Assembly: GCA_020073365.1 (NCBI GenBank)
Contig: JAIQFL010000053.1
Span: 1 to 44,034 of the forward strand
Direction: 5' to 3'
Length of the DNA stretch: 44,034 nt
Source: Terriglobia bacterium
GTDB taxonomy: Bacteria; Acidobacteriota; Terriglobia; Bryobacterales; Bryobacteraceae
Each line of letters starts with the position of its first letter. Positions within the stretch are counted from its first letter, which is position 1. This document shows, in pieces, positions 34,898 to 43,706 of this stretch. Under the pieces are notes generated by a model. It ran no database searches, was not told where the DNA came from, and saw only the letters and a program-made list of their open reading frames with translations. A program made the position numbers and the translations under genes.

Positions 34898-36198
34898 CCA
34901 GCATGACGGCCCCTCTGCGCTACTGCCCGTTGTTCAAGCCCGGTCTGGCCTTTCCGCCCAACCCGTCGCTTCAGCCCGCTGTGCAGGCGCGGATGTCCCG
35001 CGTGAGCGGCGACGAGAGCATGGACGAACTGGCGGAGAGCATGATTGCCCAGGAGGGCTTCGCGGTGGCTGCCGTGTTGCGTTACGTGCTGGAACTGTGC
35101 CGCCGCGAAAACGTGCTCGACTATGCCGTGATGGCTGGCGGTTCGAAGATCGCGACGGTGCGCCCGCTGTCACCCGCGTTCGAATTCCGCCCGGGGGCGC
35201 GCGGCCGGCATCTCTCGCGATTTGCGTACTTGCGGCGCGAGGGCGCCCGCATGGTGCTGGAGTCGCCCCGCGCCCTCGCGCGTCTGGAGTTTGAACCGCA
35301 GACCGCTTTTAGCCTCGCATCTGTTCTGTTGTGCGCCGAGCCGCCGGAGGGCGCGGATAGTCCCGTCCTTCAGCTTCTGGCGGATACCGGATTTCTCGCC
35401 ACGCCGGAGGAGAACAGCCCGCCGGCGGTGTATTGGGAATTCCATGACCTGCTGTTTCACCGGGCATCCAGGCTGTTCCCCGGGCGCCGTACGGGCGCCA
35501 CCTGGAGATTCCAGGGGCGCATCGAATCGCCCCCGGCGATCAAGCCGCCGATGTCGGATTGCGCGATTCCCTTGACCAGGCCGCCAGCGCCGGAGGCCGG
35601 CCCCGGCTTCCACGAAGTGCTCGAGAGCCGCCGCTCCATTCGCGATCCCGGAGTCCGGCCGATTACGCTCGTACAGCTTTCGGAGTTTCTGTTCCGCTCC
35701 GTGGGGATTCGCAAACGGATCGCCGGCGGCCCTCAGGAAGTGCTTCTGCGGCCGTATCCATCCGGCGGGGCGATTCACGAGCTGGAATACTATATCGCGG
35801 TTCACCAATGCGACGGCCTGGAGGCGGGCTTCTATCATTACCACGCCGGAGAGCATGCCCTCTACCGGCTGGCGGTTGCGGAGCCGGATTGGCGCTCGCT
35901 GTTCGCCACCGCGCAGGCCTCCTGGGGCGGAGAGCACCCAACCCCCAACCTGCACTTCACCCTGGCGGCGCGCCTGCCGCGTCTTGCCTGGAAGTATCAG
36001 GGCCTGGTGTACCGCATCGCTCTGATCAATGCCGGCGCCGCCGTGCAGACCATGTACCTGGTGGCCACCGCCATGGGCCTCGCTCCGTGCGCGGTGGGAA
36101 ATGGCGACCCCGCACGATTCGCCGCCATAACGGGGCTGAACCCGATGGAGGAGACTTCGATTGCGGAGTTCGTGCTGAGCACAATGCCGGGTACGTAG
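34894..36198 (+). CDS. SagB-type FMN-dependent azoline dehydrogenase
   Basis: The protein is 434 residues from the GTG at 34894, which overlaps the YcaO stop (GTGA), or 431 from the ATG at 34903. The C-terminal nitroreductase fold shows FHEVLESRRSIRDPGVRP, LLRPYPSGGAIHELEYYIAV, GLVYRIALINAGAAVQTMYL and ATAMGLAPCAVGNGD, the FMN-binding features of SagB-type enzymes. The N-terminal 200 residues are the extra domain common in these proteins. SagB oxidises azolines made by the YcaO partner to aromatic azoles. Tight coupling to the YcaO gene supports a two-enzyme thiazole/oxazole maturation pair. The stop is 33 bp from the ATPase gene start on the same strand. Confidence 0.92.
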   Translation: MTSMTAPLRYCPLFKPGLAFPPNPSLQPAVQARMSRVSGDESMDELAESMIAQEGFAVAAVLRYVLELCRRENVLDYAVMAGGSKIATVRPLSPAFEFRPGARGRHLSRFAYLRREGARMVLESPRALARLEFEPQTAFSLASVLLCAEPPEGADSPVLQLLADTGFLATPEENSPPAVYWEFHDLLFHRASRLFPGRRTGATWRFQGRIESPPAIKPPMSDCAIPLTRPPAPEAGPGFHEVLESRRSIRDPGVRPITLVQLSEFLFRSVGIRKRIAGGPQEVLLRPYPSGGAIHELEYYIAVHQCDGLEAGFYHYHAGEHALYRLAVAEPDWRSLFATAQASWGGEHPTPNLHFTLAARLPRLAWKYQGLVYRIALINAGAAVQTMYLVATAMGLAPCAVGNGDPARFAAITGLNPMEETSIAEFVLSTMPGT

Positions 36199-36230
36199 GG
36201 GATCGTTCAGAAGTGTCAAAATGGAATCGA

Positions 36231-37517
36231 ATGTACATTCGCAGAGTTCTCATCCGGAATATCCGTTCCATTGCAGAACTGGAGTGGCGACCTGCAGACA
36301 AGGGACCGGGCTGGCACGTTATTCTAGGCGATAACGGCTCAGGAAAGTCCTCGTTCCTGCGGTCGGTAGCTCTGGCATTGGTAGGGCCGAAGGAAGCAGT
36401 TGCGGCAAGGCAGGACTGGAATACATGGCTTCGGAGTGGAGAAGATTCTGGATTTGTACGAATCGACCTCGTTCCTGATATCGAATATGACTCCTTCTCT
36501 GGACGGGGCAGAACGGGCAACACCAACGTCCTCAGTGCATCGGTCCGTCTGGACCGGGTGGAAGAATCCGGACTAGAGGTAGAACTGGAGAAGCGCGTTA
36601 CGCCCAAGCGGGTGGCGCCAGAGCGCCACGTATGGGGAACGGGCGCTGGTTGGTTCTCTGCGGCTTTCGGTCCGTTTCGCCGATTCACCGGCGGAGACAA
36701 GGAAGCAGAGCGCAGCTTCCTATCGAATCCGAAGCTCGGAGCGCACATATCGGTCTTCGGGGAGAACGTCGCGTTAACTGAGGGCCTCTACTGGCTGCGA
36801 GAGCTGAACTACAAAAAGCTGGAGCATTCGCCGGAAGGCGGTCTGCTGCGCAGGCTTAAACAGTTCGTGAATCAAGAAGGCTTTCTATCTCACAGTATCA
36901 AGCTGAAGGATGTTTCTTCTCGGGGTGTCGAGTTCGAAGACGCGAACGGTTTCCCCGTTTCGGTTGAAGAACTGAGCGACGGGTATCGTTCTGTCTTGAG
37001 CATGACATTCGAGTTGATCCGCCAACTAGGCCGCCACTATTCAGAAGAACGGATCTTCGATGACCAGAATCTGCGAGTAACCGTACCGGGTGTGGTGATG
37101 GTCGATGAAATCGATGCACATTTACATCCTACCTGGCAGAAGAAGGTCGGATTCTGGCTTACCGAGCACTTTCCAAACTTTCAGTTCATTGTGACCACCC
37201 ACAGCCCGCTGATTTGCCAGGCGTCAGTGAAGGGGTCGATTTTTCTGCTGCCAAGACCCGGAACTGAGGAGGAAGGGCGAATCCTCAAAGGTGCAGACCG
37301 TGACCGACTTGTCTATGGCGACATACTCGACGCCTATAGTACGGAAGCCTTTGGGGCAGGTGTCACACGATCCCCGGAGGCGCACAAGATGCAGGAGCGT
37401 CTGGCAACGCTCAACGTCAAGGAACTGAAGCACGGGATTTCCGCGGAGGAGAAGGCCGAACAGCAGCGTTTGCGGGCGGCTTTTCCGACCTCTTCTCATT
37501 TGCAGAACGCGCTGTAG
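36231..37517 (+). CDS. AAA/ABC-type ATPase, Septu PtuA-like
   Basis: The product is 428 residues from the ATG at 36231; an in-frame GTG at 36213 would add six. The N-terminal fold is RecF/OLD/AAA_21-like: MYIRRVLIRNIRSIAELEWR, then Walker A GDNGSGKSS (33-41). The late signature region VEELSDGYRSVLSM, the Walker B VVMVDEIDAHLHP and the H-loop IVTTHSPLICQ complete an SMC-like ATPase site. An HNH nuclease starts 7 bp downstream. That pair, in this order, is the Septu antiphage system (PtuA/PtuB), in which the ATPase controls nuclease action on nucleic acid. The sequence is visibly less GC-rich than the YcaO-SagB genes before it, suggesting separate acquisition. No retron reverse transcriptase is near. 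Naming rests on domain pairing, not on a similarity search. Confidence 0.85.
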   Translation: MYIRRVLIRNIRSIAELEWRPADKGPGWHVILGDNGSGKSSFLRSVALALVGPKEAVAARQDWNTWLRSGEDSGFVRIDLVPDIEYDSFSGRGRTGNTNVLSASVRLDRVEESGLEVELEKRVTPKRVAPERHVWGTGAGWFSAAFGPFRRFTGGDKEAERSFLSNPKLGAHISVFGENVALTEGLYWLRELNYKKLEHSPEGGLLRRLKQFVNQEGFLSHSIKLKDVSSRGVEFEDANGFPVSVEELSDGYRSVLSMTFELIRQLGRHYSEERIFDDQNLRVTVPGVVMVDEIDAHLHPTWQKKVGFWLTEHFPNFQFIVTTHSPLICQASVKGSIFLLPRPGTEEEGRILKGADRDRLVYGDILDAYSTEAFGAGVTRSPEAHKMQERLATLNVKELKHGISAEEKAEQQRLRAAFPTSSHLQNAL

Positions 37518-37524
37518 ACTCAAG

Positions 37525-38334
37525 ATGATCCAGATACCACCCGAGGACCTTCCATCTGATGTCAGAGGGACATTAAGGAGGTACCAAGCCGCAGTCGATG
37601 CGGAACCGGATTTCGGGAAGCGGGTCGCACTCGCCGCGGTTAAATTCAGACAGCGGAACCGCGAGACCAACTTGGCATTCCGTCAGGTCCGGCGCACGCT
37701 GACTTCGATGTGCGCCGGCGCCAAACGGTGCATGTATTGCGAGGATTCAGCCGCCGACGAGGTTGAGCACCACCGGCCCAAAGACCTTTATCCCGAACAC
37801 GTGTTCGACTGGGAAAACTACTTGTACGCCTGCGGTCCATGCAACGGTCCCAAGAACAACCGATTTGCCGTGTTTGCGTCCGGCGGCTCGATCGTAGACG
37901 TCACCCGGAAACGCAACCAGCCGGTCAGGCCACCGATCAAGGGCGATTCTGTCCTCTTGCATCCGCGCAGTGAGAATCCTCTCGAATATATGATGCTCGA
38001 CATCCTCGGGGACACGTTCTTGTTTGTTCCAACAGCGGTCGCGCATTCGCAGGAATTCGAAAGGGCCTCATACACCATCCAACTCCTTAGGCTGAATCAG
38101 CGGGACCATCTCCCGGTCGCCCGACGCGAGGCATACGGGAGCTACAAGTCGCGATTGACTGAGTACGTTCTTAGGCGAGAGGGCGGTGCAGGCAATTCTG
38201 CGTTGCGTCTGACGATCGATGCAATCAGGAGAATGCAGCATCCCACAGTGTGGTCTGAGATGCGCAGGCAAAGTAACTTGATTCCGGAACTGCAGCACCT
38301 TTTTGGGCTTGCGCCGGAGGCGTTGATCTGGTAA
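37525..38334 (+). CDS. HNH endonuclease, Septu PtuB-like
   Basis: The protein has 269 residues. The HNH/zinc site has CMYC (Cys69, Cys72), EVEHHRPKDLYPEHVFDW (catalytic EHH at 81-83) and ACGPCNGPKNNRF (Cys103, Cys106, Asn107). The CxxC...HHRPK...W...CxxCN...K spacing is that of the nuclease subunit of Septu and of retron-linked PtuB proteins. The rest is helical, with a basic C-terminal half. It is expected to cut phage or host nucleic acid, including tRNA in some family members, when released or activated by the ATPase encoded 7 bp upstream. All metal ligands and the catalytic histidines are present, so it looks active. Confidence 0.88.
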   Translation: MIQIPPEDLPSDVRGTLRRYQAAVDAEPDFGKRVALAAVKFRQRNRETNLAFRQVRRTLTSMCAGAKRCMYCEDSAADEVEHHRPKDLYPEHVFDWENYLYACGPCNGPKNNRFAVFASGGSIVDVTRKRNQPVRPPIKGDSVLLHPRSENPLEYMMLDILGDTFLFVPTAVAHSQEFERASYTIQLLRLNQRDHLPVARREAYGSYKSRLTEYVLRREGGAGNSALRLTIDAIRRMQHPTVWSEMRRQSNLIPELQHLFGLAPEALIW

Positions 38335-38482
38335 GCCAGGGCGCCTCACCACTTACCGGTCACAACTCTGCGCTCTGGCCTCGAATCTCCACCACTGCTA
38401 GCCGCAAAGGTGATCTCTACGTGGCCAAGAGGAAGTAGCCGGGGGTAAGCACTGCGCTTGGTGACCAGAGGATTGCAGAGAA

Positions 38483-38908
38483 TTATCCCGAGCGATTACT
38501 CCCATCCTGAGAATCGGGCAGACTGGTGGGCCACTCCGGCTCGCATGGTTCGCGGCCGAGCGCGGCAAAGACCGACCTCCAGCGTTCGGCCAAACCCGGA
38601 GCGTGAATGAACGGTTGAAACCCGGCACGCAGGCACGATCGGATCGCCGGGAGCCGCCAGCCTTGCACTCCCAGGAATATGTGACGATACCCACCCTGGC
38701 GCAAGCGCCTGACGGCGGTCACAATCAGCGCAGTGCCCAGCCCGCGCCGTCGATGGTCCGGCGCGACCACCAGGCAGCCCAATTCGCCGCCTCCCGGGAA
38801 GTAGAAGCGCGTTGCAGCCGGATTGTGGACGGCGCTGATACTGCCAACCCAGGCGGATGATGCGCGCTCCAGAACGACAAAGAGACTGACTGCGCGAACC
38901 TGCCTCAC
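38483..38908 (-). CDS. GNAT-family acetyltransferase, short N-terminus
   Basis: The protein has 141 residues. The acetyl-CoA-binding motif A is clear in LGCLVVAPDHRRRGLGTALI (R-R-R-G-L-G), followed by the motif B region GYRHIFLGVQGWRLPAIRSC and FQPFIH. The N-terminal helices usual before beta strand 2 are missing. The protein starts at VSLFVVLERASSAWVGSIS, and the start lies 14 bp from the stop of the upstream metallopeptidase gene. It may be a natural short form or a gene that has lost about 40-50 N-terminal residues. The acceptor is unknown. Confidence 0.75.
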   Translation of the reverse strand: MRQVRAVSLFVVLERASSAWVGSISAVHNPAATRFYFPGGGELGCLVVAPDHRRRGLGTALIVTAVRRLRQGGYRHIFLGVQGWRLPAIRSCLRAGFQPFIHAPGLAERWRSVFAALGREPCEPEWPTSLPDSQDGSNRSG

Positions 38909-38921
38909 TCGGCGTCAAATG

Positions 38922-41900
38922 TCACTGAACATCAACGACAAAATGGGTGAAGGTCTTTTTGCCCCCGGCGTCCTCAGCCTTGATGGTGAAGAAGTGCGTC
39001 CCCGATGCCAGCCCTGTTAGCGCGACATCGTTAGCGGTTATGGAGCAATTCGCCGAGGCCGGAACGCAGGACACCACCGGCGCGGGCCCGTCAGGATCGG
39101 CGGCCGTGTAGGGGACTACAGCGGAACCGTCGCTGGAAACCAGGCTGGTCGGGCCGGGAATGCTCAGCGTAGGCGTTTGATTGCCGTCCAGATCGGCCAG
39201 TAGCGCATCGAGGCTTGCCCGATACCACGTCTCTACGAGAAATGGAACCTGGAAGCGAAAGTTCGTGGTGTCAATCTGCTCCGCGTTCACCAAGTGGTTG
39301 ATGGAACGTTCGATGGGCTGGTAGACCGCGAGAACCTCAACTTGGTCTCTGGCGATATAGACAAATCCAATGCGCAGTCTCTTGGGACTGGCCTGGTAAG
39401 ATGGGTTACGGACTCCATACTTCTGCACCATCCAGGCCTGATCGTATTTCGTAACGGAGGAGTAGGATACCGTGTGATCGGGGTTGTAAACCGGCGAGTC
39501 CAGCACGTAGATATCCGGGAGGGTGGAGGCAAAGCCTTGCAGATAGAGGTCCTGGGCGGAGAACGTCTCGGTTTCGTTTCGGTAAATGTTAGCGACGGCA
39601 GTCCACGTAAAACCATTCACCGGATCGCCGGCGATCAGCTTATCGGTTACGTATCCGTCATCGGAATATACTCCCGCCATCTGGCCAGTCGCGGTTGAGT
39701 TTGCCCACCAGTGTCCGTTCGCGTCCGCCAGTTCCGGTTGGAGGAATATTCCCCAGTTATGACCGATTTCGTGGTCCAACACGCCGAACGCGCCGTCGAT
39801 AACGGCGCCGCCGCCGATATTATAGTGGCAGATGCTTGGCACCCCGACGCCGGTGCTTCCTAGTCCGATGCCGTCGGCTGTATGCCGAAGGGGCTGGACG
39901 TTGGGCGCCGTGTTCGGTGTCAATTGATTCGCCGCCACCACTACGAAGAAATAGTCGTCTGGGAAGAGTTCCTTTAGCGTCGCGACATAGCTATCGACAT
40001 TCGCGGACGAATAGACGCTCCCATAACTATTGGGCCCGGTCCAGGTCACTTGGTCCACGGGCGGGATGATGTACACGGAATGTTCGGAATAGAACAGTTG
40101 GCTGTTGACGCTCGTCAGTGGGTAGTAGTTCACTGTCACAGCCGCTGTGGCGCTTCCCGCGCCGTTGGTGGCGGTCAACGTATAGGTTGTGGTCGAAGAG
40201 GGGCTGACTCTTACGGAAGTTCCCGTGACGGTTCCCACGCCTTGGTCGATGCTCAGGCTGGCAGCCCCGGTCGTGGTCCAGAACAGTGCAGCGCTCAAGC
40301 CCGGCCCCGCGGCGGGAGGGACGGTGAAGAAACTATTAATGACTGGCGGGCTTTCAGGCAGGACCGTCACGGTAACGGTGGCGGTGACCGACCCGTACCA
40401 GTTTGTGGCCGTCAGAAGGTACTGCGTGGTTGCGACGGGAGTCACGTTGACCGAGGCTGCGGTGACGGCGCCCACGGCCGGGTTGATGATCACGCGTGGG
40501 GAGCCCGTCACCGCACATGTGAGCGTGCTGAATTGGCCGGCTGTCACCGCCGCTGGAGTCGCGGTAAAACTGGTGATGGTTGGCGCGTTGCCCACCATCA
40601 CCGTAACCGACTTCGTGGCGGATCCGAAAGAGTTGGCGGCCGTCAAAGTGTAGGAGGCCGTCGCCGAGGGTGTCACTTGGACGGAGGTTCCGGTGACGGC
40701 CCCGACGTCCGGGTTGACGATCAGGCTCGGGGATCCCGTCACCGCCCACGTGAGCGTGCTGGATTGCCCCGGGCTCACCATCGCCGGAGTCGCGGTAAAA
40801 CTCGTGATGCTTGGCGAACTGCCCACCGTGACCGTGGCTGTGGCCGTGATCGACCCAAACGAGTTTGTGGCTGACAAAGTGTACGTGGTAGTCGCCGAGG
40901 GAGTCACCTTGACCGAGGTCCCGGTGACGGCACCCACGCCCGGATTGACGATCAGGCCAGGGGATCCAGTCACGGCCCATCTGAGGGTGCTGGATTGCCC
41001 CGGGCTCACCGTCGCCGGAGTCGCGGTAAAACTCGTGATGGTTGGCGAGCTGCCCACCAGGACCGTAACCGACTTCGTGGCGGATCCGAAGGGGTTAGTG
41101 GCCGTCAGAGAGTAGGAGGCCGTCGCCGAAGGAGTCACTTTGACCGAGGTTCCGGTGACGGCGCCCACGCCCGGGTTGACGATCAAGCCCGGGGCGCCCG
41201 TCACGGCCCAACTGAGCGTGCTGGATTGCCCTGCGCTCACCATCGCCGGAGTGGCTACAAGACTGGTGATGGTTGGCGGGCTGCCCACTAGCACCGTAAC
41301 CGGCTTCGTGATGGACCCGAAGGCGTTGGTGGCCGTCAGAGTGTAGGACGTCGTCGCCGAAGGTGTCACATTGACCGAGGTCCCGGTGACGGCGCCTACG
41401 CCTGGGTTGATCGCCAGGGTAGTTGCACCGATCACCGTCCACGTGAGTGTGCTGGATTGCCCCGCGCTCACCATCGCCGGAGTGGCTGTAAAACTGGTAA
41501 CCGTTGGCGGGTTGCCCACCGTGACGGTCACCGACTTCGTGGCTGAACCGAAGCCGTTGGTGGCCGTCAGAGTGTAGGATGTCGTCGCCGAAGGAGTCAC
41601 TTTGACCGAAGTCCCTGTGACGGCACGCGCGCCCGGGTTGACGATCAGGCCCGGGGAGCCAGTCACCACCCAAGTGAGTGTGCTGGATTGCCCCGGGCTC
41701 ACCATCGCCGGAGTGGCTACAAAACTGGTGATGGTCGGCGGGCTGCCCACCACGACCATAACTGCCTTTGTCGCTGATCCGGAAGCGTTGGTGGCCGTCA
41801 GAGTGTAAAAAGTCGTCGCCGATGGTGTCACTTGGACCGAGGTCCCGGTGACGGCCCCCACGCCCGCGTTGATCGCCAGGGTAGTCGCACCGTTCACCGC

Positions 41901-42062
41901 CCAAGTGAGCGTGCTGGATTGCCCCGAGGTCACCATCGCCGGTGTCGCCGCAAAAGTGGTGATCATGGGCGGGCTTCCCGTCGCTGTGGCCGCCAGCGCG
42001 GACCGGGCCGGTCCGCTTAGCATTCCTGCCAAAACCAAAACCAGTGCCGTAGTGCTTGGCAT
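38922..42062 (-). CDS. secreted putative zinc metallopeptidase with eight Ig-like repeats
   Basis: The product is 1046 residues from the ATG at 42062, with a signal peptide (MPSTTALVLVLAGMLSGPAR). The frame stays open to 43202, but that reading lies antisense to the adaptor gene and is rejected. Residues about 35-650 are eight tandem Ig-like modules of about 77 residues, each built as ITSFTATPAMVSxGQSSTLTW, then VGAVTGTSVxVTPSATTxYT, then LTATNxFGSATKSVTVxVG. A C-terminal domain holds GVLDHEIGHNWGIFLQPEL; HEIGH matches a zincin HExxH site. The final 100 residues form another beta module (TPTLSIPGPTSLVSSDGSAV). The repeats resemble each other closely at DNA level. Inferred role: an extracellular protease on an Ig stalk. 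The third zinc ligand could not be identified with confidence. Confidence 0.8.
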   Translation of the reverse strand: MPSTTALVLVLAGMLSGPARSALAATATGSPPMITTFAATPAMVTSGQSSTLTWAVNGATTLAINAGVGAVTGTSVQVTPSATTFYTLTATNASGSATKAVMVVVGSPPTITSFVATPAMVSPGQSSTLTWVVTGSPGLIVNPGARAVTGTSVKVTPSATTSYTLTATNGFGSATKSVTVTVGNPPTVTSFTATPAMVSAGQSSTLTWTVIGATTLAINPGVGAVTGTSVNVTPSATTSYTLTATNAFGSITKPVTVLVGSPPTITSLVATPAMVSAGQSSTLSWAVTGAPGLIVNPGVGAVTGTSVKVTPSATASYSLTATNPFGSATKSVTVLVGSSPTITSFTATPATVSPGQSSTLRWAVTGSPGLIVNPGVGAVTGTSVKVTPSATTTYTLSATNSFGSITATATVTVGSSPSITSFTATPAMVSPGQSSTLTWAVTGSPSLIVNPDVGAVTGTSVQVTPSATASYTLTAANSFGSATKSVTVMVGNAPTITSFTATPAAVTAGQFSTLTCAVTGSPRVIINPAVGAVTAASVNVTPVATTQYLLTATNWYGSVTATVTVTVLPESPPVINSFFTVPPAAGPGLSAALFWTTTGAASLSIDQGVGTVTGTSVRVSPSSTTTYTLTATNGAGSATAAVTVNYYPLTSVNSQLFYSEHSVYIIPPVDQVTWTGPNSYGSVYSSANVDSYVATLKELFPDDYFFVVVAANQLTPNTAPNVQPLRHTADGIGLGSTGVGVPSICHYNIGGGAVIDGAFGVLDHEIGHNWGIFLQPELADANGHWWANSTATGQMAGVYSDDGYVTDKLIAGDPVNGFTWTAVANIYRNETETFSAQDLYLQGFASTLPDIYVLDSPVYNPDHTVSYSSVTKYDQAWMVQKYGVRNPSYQASPKRLRIGFVYIARDQVEVLAVYQPIERSINHLVNAEQIDTTNFRFQVPFLVETWYRASLDALLADLDGNQTPTLSIPGPTSLVSSDGSAVVPYTAADPDGPAPVVSCVPASANCSITANDVALTGLASGTHFFTIKAEDAGGKKTFTHFVVDVQ
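40130..41990 (-). repeat. 231-bp tandem repeat array within the Ig-like region
   Basis: Eight units of about 231 bp, one per Ig-like module, with strongly conserved segments such as GTGCTGGATTGCCCCG and CCATCGCCGGAGT. The most similar units are the central ones, between about 40680 and 41900. The outermost unit next to the catalytic domain (about 40130-40340) is the most diverged. This suggests recent expansion or gene conversion in the middle, with scope for unequal crossing-over to change stalk length. Confidence 0.85.
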
Positions 42063-42179
42063 AGCAGGCTTATCGGCCAGTGGCGGAAAACGTATAGGGC
42101 CTTGGGGATGGTGGAGTTCCCGTGACGGTTGGGAGCACTCCCGGAGCCCACCCGCTAAGATAGTCTGTGGAGACCAGAT

Positions 42180-43385
42180 TTGAAGAAGCTGCTGCTCTTG
42201 CTGCTCGCCGTTGCTCTGGCAGTCGTCGGTTGGGGAATCCTTCGAAAGAATGAGCCGCCCAAGGTCAGCTTTGCGCGCGTGAAGCGCCGGACGCTGGTGA
42301 GTTCCCTGCCCACCAACGGCAAAGTGGAGCCCTTCGAATGGCAGGCGGCCCGAGCGGAAACCGCCGGACTGGTCAGCCGCGTGGATGTGCGGGAAGGGCA
42401 GAGTGTGCCGCAGGGCGCGGTGCTCGCTACCATGACCGATCCCTCGCTGGAAGCCGATATCGAGGCCGGCGAAGCCAAAGTGGCGGAGGCCCGCGCCAAC
42501 GTCGCAGCCCTGGAGGCCGGCGGCCGGCCGGCCGAGCTCACGGACATCGACAACAATCTGGCGCGCGCGCGTTTCGATCTCGAACAGGCAACCAAGGAGT
42601 ACGATTCCTTGCGGCGGCTGGCGGAGAAGCAGGCAGCCACCGCCCAAGAGGTGCAGGCGGCACAGAACAAAATGCGCCAGGCGGAACTGGCGATCGAAGG
42701 ACTGGTGAAGCGGCGAACGTCGCTGGTCGCGATGCCGGATATCGCGGCGGCGAAGGCCCGCCTGCAGGATGTCGAGGTGGCCCTGAACCTGGCACGCAAG
42801 CATGCTGCGTTGAGCGTAGTCCGCGCGCCCATCGCCGGAGTGGTCTATGGGCTGGCGGTGCAAGCAGGCGCCTACCTCAACGTGGGAGACCTGGTGGCCA
42901 ACGTCGGCCGGATGGACCGCCTGCGCGTGCGCGTGTACGTGGACGAGCCGGAGCTCGGGCGCGTCGCCGAAGGCCAGCCGGTGACCCTCACCTGGCAGGC
43001 GCTGCCGGGGAAAAAGTGGCTGGGCACGGTCGAGCGCAAGCCTACGTCCATTCAGGCGCTGGGCTCGCGCCAGGTGGGCGAAGTGGGGTGCCTCATTGAG
43101 AACCCGGGGCGCGACCTGGTCCCCGGCACCAACGTGGACGCCGAGATCCGTACCGCCGTGGTGGAGAGCGCCCTGGTGATTCCGCGCGAGACCCTGCGTC
43201 ACGACGCCAATGGCGATTACGTGTTCGCCCTGAAAGGCGACACCGTGGAACGCCGGCCGGTGAAGACGGGGACCTCGAGTGTTTCGCTGGTGCAGGTGAC
43301 CGAGGGTCTGACGGAGGGCGACGCGGTGGCTCTTCCGTCCGACACCCCGATCAAAGCCGGAGACCGTGTGACGCCGGCGATGTAG
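42180..43385 (+). CDS. periplasmic adaptor (HlyD/RND-type membrane fusion protein)
   Basis: The product is 401 residues from a TTG start with GGAG seven bases upstream. An N-terminal signal/anchor (KKLLLLLLAVALAVVGWGIL) is followed by the lipoyl half AETAGLVSRVDVREGQSVPQ, a helical hairpin (about 95-200, with ARANVAALEAGGRPAELTDI and EVQAAQNKMRQAELAIEG), the second lipoyl half VVRAPIAGVVYGLAVQAG, then beta-barrel and membrane-proximal domains. Adaptors of this type link an inner-membrane ABC or RND pump to an outer-membrane channel. No pump gene follows in the window. It is divergent from the Ig-repeat metallopeptidase, with 117 bp between. Confidence 0.92.
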   Translation: MKKLLLLLLAVALAVVGWGILRKNEPPKVSFARVKRRTLVSSLPTNGKVEPFEWQAARAETAGLVSRVDVREGQSVPQGAVLATMTDPSLEADIEAGEAKVAEARANVAALEAGGRPAELTDIDNNLARARFDLEQATKEYDSLRRLAEKQAATAQEVQAAQNKMRQAELAIEGLVKRRTSLVAMPDIAAAKARLQDVEVALNLARKHAALSVVRAPIAGVVYGLAVQAGAYLNVGDLVANVGRMDRLRVRVYVDEPELGRVAEGQPVTLTWQALPGKKWLGTVERKPTSIQALGSRQVGEVGCLIENPGRDLVPGTNVDAEIRTAVVESALVIPRETLRHDANGDYVFALKGDTVERRPVKTGTSSVSLVQVTEGLTEGDAVALPSDTPIKAGDRVTPAM

Positions 43386-43464
43386 AATAGCAGTTTCATG
43401 TCCCCAAATGAGTCTCTCGCCGGTGCTGATGACTCAGGTCGGAGCCAGTGATCGGCCGCCCCCG

Positions 43465-43686
43465 TCAGGCAGCCTCGGTTTTGCGGTGGAGAACTATCAA
43501 CTGATCGGGGCGGAGGTCGGCCATGGCATAGGTCTGCCCCTGTTCATCGGAGAACTCCACCAACAGCGCATGCTCACCCTCCCGCTCAAGATGCTCCACC
43601 ACGGTCCCGATTTGTCCTCGCGTAAGCTTGCGATCGGGGAGATCCTCGGTCAGCGCGACCGGTGCGAGCAGAGGGATCAACTTCAC
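43465..43686 (-). CDS. DUF4926 domain protein
   Basis: The protein has 73 residues from a GTG start (VKLIPLLAPVALTEDLPDRK) with GGAG nine bases upstream. The sequence has the DUF4926 pattern of a small SH3-like beta barrel: LTRGQIGTVVEHLE, LLVEFSDEQGQTYAMADLRP, DQLIVLH. These proteins occur in two-gene modules beside DUF6883 proteins, as here, where the end of a DUF6883-like frame lies just upstream. A toxin-antitoxin type role has been suggested by arrangement only; function is unknown. The longer in-frame reading to 43842 runs through the neighbour's coding region and is rejected. Confidence 0.8.
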   Translation of the reverse strand: MKLIPLLAPVALTEDLPDRKLTRGQIGTVVEHLEREGEHALLVEFSDEQGQTYAMADLRPDQLIVLHRKTEAA

Positions 43687-43706
43687 GGCGTGGCACTCCT
43701 TCTTAG

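Noticed and set aside
36199..38480. A retron (reverse transcriptase plus ncRNA) linked to the Septu-like pair
   Set aside because: No reverse transcriptase motif or suitable structured RNA is seen, so plain Septu is preferred.
42063..43202. N-terminal extension of the metallopeptidase frame to 43202
   Set aside because: It lies antisense to the well-supported HlyD-type adaptor and would place the obvious signal peptide in mid-protein.
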